NCBI GenBank assembly: GCA_963556065.3
Contig: CAUVYH020000020.1
Span: forward strand, 29,520 to 93,519
Source: JBAXTE01 sp963556065
GTDB lineage: Bacteria > Bacteroidota > Bacteroidia > Bacteroidales > WCHB1-69
Reading direction: 5' to 3'
DNA: 64,000 bases
The translations under genes were made by a program, and so were the position numbers. Position 1 is the stretch's first letter. Each line of letters starts with the position of its first letter. Shown one piece after another: positions 61,469 to 64,000 of the stretch. The notes under the pieces are model-generated. The model ran no database searches. It was not told where the DNA came from and was given only the letters and a program-made list of their open reading frames with translations.

Positions 61469-62257
61469 ATGAAAAAATTACTTAAACGTATTGTAAAAAA
61501 AATTTTGAATTTTGTAGGTTACACAAGTTATATTAACAAACTTTTGCAATCACCGGGAACTATTAAATTGTTTGGGAAAGTCTTTAATTATCATCATAAA
61601 CTGGCTTATACTGCAACATTATCTGAAATTTTTAATAAAGAAATCTACAAATTTAACACAACAAACCCAAATCCAGTAATTATTGACTGCGGGGCTAATA
61701 TGGGTTTAAGTGTTCTTTTCTTTTTCAGAAATTATCCTAATGCCGAAATATATGCATTTGAACCGGATGTCAATGTCCTTCAATATCTTGAAAAAAACAT
61801 TGAAACTTATCAAATGAGCAATGTTAAATTATTCAAACAGGCAGTGTGGTGCTCAAATGTTATTCTTGATTTTTATACTGATAATGGATTAGGAGGAAGA
61901 CTCGATGTAAGTTATAAAAATAAAAAACCGTTTCAAGTAGAAGCAATCCGTTTAAGAGATTTTATTTCTGACAAACATATTGATTTTCTTAAAATTGATA
62001 TAGAGGGCGCAGAATTTTGTGTTTTAAAAGATTGCGAACCGCTTCTAAAACAAATTGATAATTTATTTATTGAGTATCATTGCCATGTGAATGAAATACA
62101 GAGATTAGATGAAATCCTACTTATTATGAAGAATAATGGGTTTCGATACCATATTTCAGAAGGCTTTTCAAGAAGGAGGCCGTTTGTTGACAATAATCTT
62201 ACTGCTGAAGTATTTGACCTTTTGCTAAATATATATGCCTACAGAACATCGAGTTAA
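61469..62257 (+). CDS. FkbM-family methyltransferase
   Basis: A 262-residue enzyme. The SAM-binding region reads PVIIDCGANMGLSVLFFFRN followed by AEIYAFEPDVNVLQYLEKNI. The C-terminal hallmark is LRDFISDKHIDFLKIDIEGA, with E-F-x-V-L-K next, defining the FkbM group. These enzymes O-methylate sugars in glycans and antibiotics. It is preceded by the dideoxysugar genes and followed by a glycosyltransferase, so it probably methylates a sugar of the same glycan. From here on the DNA is more AT-rich than the rfb genes. Confidence 0.88.
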   Translation: MKKLLKRIVKKILNFVGYTSYINKLLQSPGTIKLFGKVFNYHHKLAYTATLSEIFNKEIYKFNTTNPNPVIIDCGANMGLSVLFFFRNYPNAEIYAFEPDVNVLQYLEKNIETYQMSNVKLFKQAVWCSNVILDFYTDNGLGGRLDVSYKNKKPFQVEAIRLRDFISDKHIDFLKIDIEGAEFCVLKDCEPLLKQIDNLFIEYHCHVNEIQRLDEILLIMKNNGFRYHISEGFSRRRPFVDNNLTAEVFDLLLNIYAYRTSS

Positions 62258-62378
62258 CAATCTTTTTCATTTACAAGATTGCTTTTCATAATAACTGAAT
62301 TTCGATTATTCGATTCAGATTATACTAGTATTTATTTATGAGAATGTTACATCGATCAACTATTTTATATACTTAATT

Positions 62379-63404
62379 ATGAAAAAACACGCCAACCCGT
62401 TTTTAAGTATCTGCATTCCAACATTTAATAGAGGCAAGTTAGTTGATAATTTAGTTAGAAATATCTTAAAATACCAAGGAGATGATATTGAAGTTATTGT
62501 TTTAGATAATTGTTCGACTGATAATTCCAGATTTTTACTCAGTAGCATTGAAGATAATAGATTTAAATATATTTCGAATGAAATTAATATTGGTGGCATA
62601 TTAAATCCATTAAAAGTATTGACTAAAGCTGAAGGAGTATATTCAATACTTTGTTTGGACAAGGACAGTATTGATTCTGGAAGAATCGCAAGTCTAGTGG
62701 ACAAATTGAAAGAAGATATGGATGTAGTATTTGGATATTGCGCTTTGGATTTAGTCAATGAATTACCCGACTTAGTATTTGAAAAAGGATTTCATTCTGT
62801 ATTAAATATGTCATATTTATCAAAACATCCAAGTGGATATTTTTATAAAACTGAAATTTATAATAATTCAAAGACATTAACAAAATTATTTAATGAAAAA
62901 AATAAGTTCCCATTTAACTTAGATCTAATAAATGCAGAAATATCATTTGCAGGGAAATCACGTATTATTAATATTCCAATGTTTCATACTGAAAAAAGAA
63001 TTGATTGTTCAAAAGTTCTTTCTTTTACGTATAGCAAAGACAATTTATATTTTGAACCTCAAAATAGATTCATCGAATATTTTACCTACATGAAAAATGT
63101 AACCGAATTGGAAATTCATGATTACGAAAAACTTAATATAATAAGAGCCTTATATAGTAGGGGATTAATTACTTCAACCATTGTCTATAAATCGATATTA
63201 GCAGATCAAGATTTATGTACACATCATGATATAGAAACAAGAAAAATGAGTTTTATCGAATTAGTATGGATTGATATCAATTTTTCATATTCATTTTTCA
63301 AGATTCCATTAGCTATTAGCAGATTTAGAAGAGTTCAAATTTGTTTGTGTGTACATACAAAAGGATTTATTATAGTGCTTAGGAATAAATTCAAAATATC
63401 CTAA
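62379..63404 (+). CDS. Glycosyltransferase family 2 protein
   Basis: A 341-residue GT-A enzyme. The opening FLSICIPTFNRGKLVDNLVR and VIVLDNCSTDNSRFLLSSIE are the standard GT2 nucleotide-binding segment. The metal-binding D-x-D region is represented by SILCLDKDSIDSGRIASLVD. It lacks membrane helices. It would transfer one sugar to the growing repeat unit. Coding composition is strongly AT-rich. No acceptor information can be drawn from sequence. Confidence 0.85.
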   Translation: MKKHANPFLSICIPTFNRGKLVDNLVRNILKYQGDDIEVIVLDNCSTDNSRFLLSSIEDNRFKYISNEINIGGILNPLKVLTKAEGVYSILCLDKDSIDSGRIASLVDKLKEDMDVVFGYCALDLVNELPDLVFEKGFHSVLNMSYLSKHPSGYFYKTEIYNNSKTLTKLFNEKNKFPFNLDLINAEISFAGKSRIINIPMFHTEKRIDCSKVLSFTYSKDNLYFEPQNRFIEYFTYMKNVTELEIHDYEKLNIIRALYSRGLITSTIVYKSILADQDLCTHHDIETRKMSFIELVWIDINFSYSFFKIPLAISRFRRVQICLCVHTKGFIIVLRNKFKIS

Positions 63405-63570
63405 AGGTTTATTTGAATAGGTATCTGACTTGAGGATCATGAATTTCCCAATCGCGATACGATTTCACTCATTATATTTTACAAAATCTAATTTTTCTTC
63501 TATAATTTCACAAAAACCAGAATAAAGAAGTGAGATTTAGCCCTGTAATTCATAACAACTTGACAAATAA

Positions 63571-64000
63571 ATGGCGAATATTTTAATTATTGGGGGGAGC
63601 TGGATTTATTGCTCAAATCTTGTAAAATCATTTATAGTATCTCATAATGTTTTCATATACGATATTCCAAGCGTAAATACCTCAAGGTTAGACTCATTTA
63701 AGAATAATGTCGAAATATTTTACGGAACACTAAATCAGTACGATTATTTAATTGAAATTTTAGATACTAAATCAATTGATATTGTTATTCATCTAGCCTC
63801 CAGCCTCATACCGATTAGTGCTTTTGAAAAATATTTGGAGGAATATACGAATATAATTGTGCCCACCGTAAGACTATTACCGTACTTATCAAAACGAAAA
63901 ATAAAATTTATATTCTTTTCTTCAGGAGGTACAATATATGGTTCTACTTTTAAAGAGCCAGTTAAGGAAATTCAAAAATCATCACCAATATGTTATTATG
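63571..64000 (+). CDS. NAD-dependent epimerase/dehydratase, C-terminus cut by window edge; altered NAD loop
   Basis: An ORF from the ATG at 63571 that stays open to the window edge (143 codons). It reads MANILIIGGSWIYCSNLVKS, where family members have a GGAGFIGSNL loop. It then continues normally (DIVIHLASSLIPI, then FIFFSSGGTIYGSTFKEPVK and SPICYY, the start of the Tyr-x3-Lys motif). The DNA suggests one extra G in the run at 63592-63597 and one missing G near 63611, two compensating shifts that rewrite only the glycine-rich loop. Either the loop truly is mutated, which should harm NAD binding, or the sequence has two errors here. Confidence 0.8.
   Translation, partial: MANILIIGGSWIYCSNLVKSFIVSHNVFIYDIPSVNTSRLDSFKNNVEIFYGTLNQYDYLIEILDTKSIDIVIHLASSLIPISAFEKYLEEYTNIIVPTVRLLPYLSKRKIKFIFFSSGGTIYGSTFKEPVKEIQKSSPICYY

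Overview
The window looks like a chromosome segment of a Bacteroidota bacterium, probably from the environmental Marinilabiliales/Prolixibacteraceae side. The evidence is a SusC/SusD pair, a Bacteroidota-type tyrosine recombinase, weak Shine-Dalgarno sequences, lipoprotein signal peptides ending in S-C, and a very long polysaccharide locus with dispersed palindromic repeats. The genus is inferred; no rRNA gene is present.

Layout. (1) 1-3312 is the right end of an integrated mobile element: a truncated primase-like gene, two helix-turn-helix genes and an integrase, all on the minus strand. It ends at a tRNA-Gly 3' remnant followed by a terminator. (2) 4048-10938 holds a periplasmic PHP-family phosphoesterase, an unknown secreted protein and a SusC/SusD outer-membrane uptake pair. 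(3) 11809-18818 starts the first surface polysaccharide locus: a winged-helix regulator, a Wza-like export lipoprotein, a Wzc-like tyrosine kinase, a HAD protein and a nucleotide-sugar dehydrogenase. (4) 18850-22105 is a repeat-rich stretch with seven copies or part-copies of a roughly 250-bp sequence, a toxin-antitoxin pair, a 22-bp tandem repeat array and an HU-like gene. (5) 22197-26320 encodes the UDP-N-acetyl-L-fucosamine pathway (FnlA, FnlB, FnlC), interrupted by a GxxExxY gene between two copies of a palindromic element. (6) About 26900-41140 is a visibly more AT-rich block with flippase, polymerase, glycosyltransferases, an initiating sugar transferase and a notable three-gene set (ATP-grasp ligase, opine dehydrogenase, B12-binding mutase-like protein). 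Decayed genes mark both of its edges. (7) 41776-53791 contains an aminotransferase, a GHMP kinase with GalU, an AbiEii-type remnant, a PglF-like dehydratase, a split YjbH-type outer-membrane system and a broken nucleotidyltransferase-kinase gene. (8) 54026-64000 begins with a paralogue of the first regulator. It encodes a CDP-3,6-dideoxyhexose pathway (RfbF, RfbG, RfbH, a flavin reductase) plus a thiamine-diphosphate enzyme that suggests a branched, yersiniose-like sugar, followed by a methyltransferase, a glycosyltransferase and a truncated epimerase.

Together the genes outline two adjacent regulated surface-glycan loci shaped by block replacement and small mobile repeats. The two winged-helix regulators share sequence and upstream elements, so they probably control the two loci in the same way. 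The strongest candidate for undescribed biology is the opine dehydrogenase/B12 protein/ATP-grasp set, which may make an amino-acid-like decoration for the glycan. The second is the branched dideoxysugar operon. Many frameshifts sit in short homopolymers, so some apparent pseudogenes could be sequence errors.
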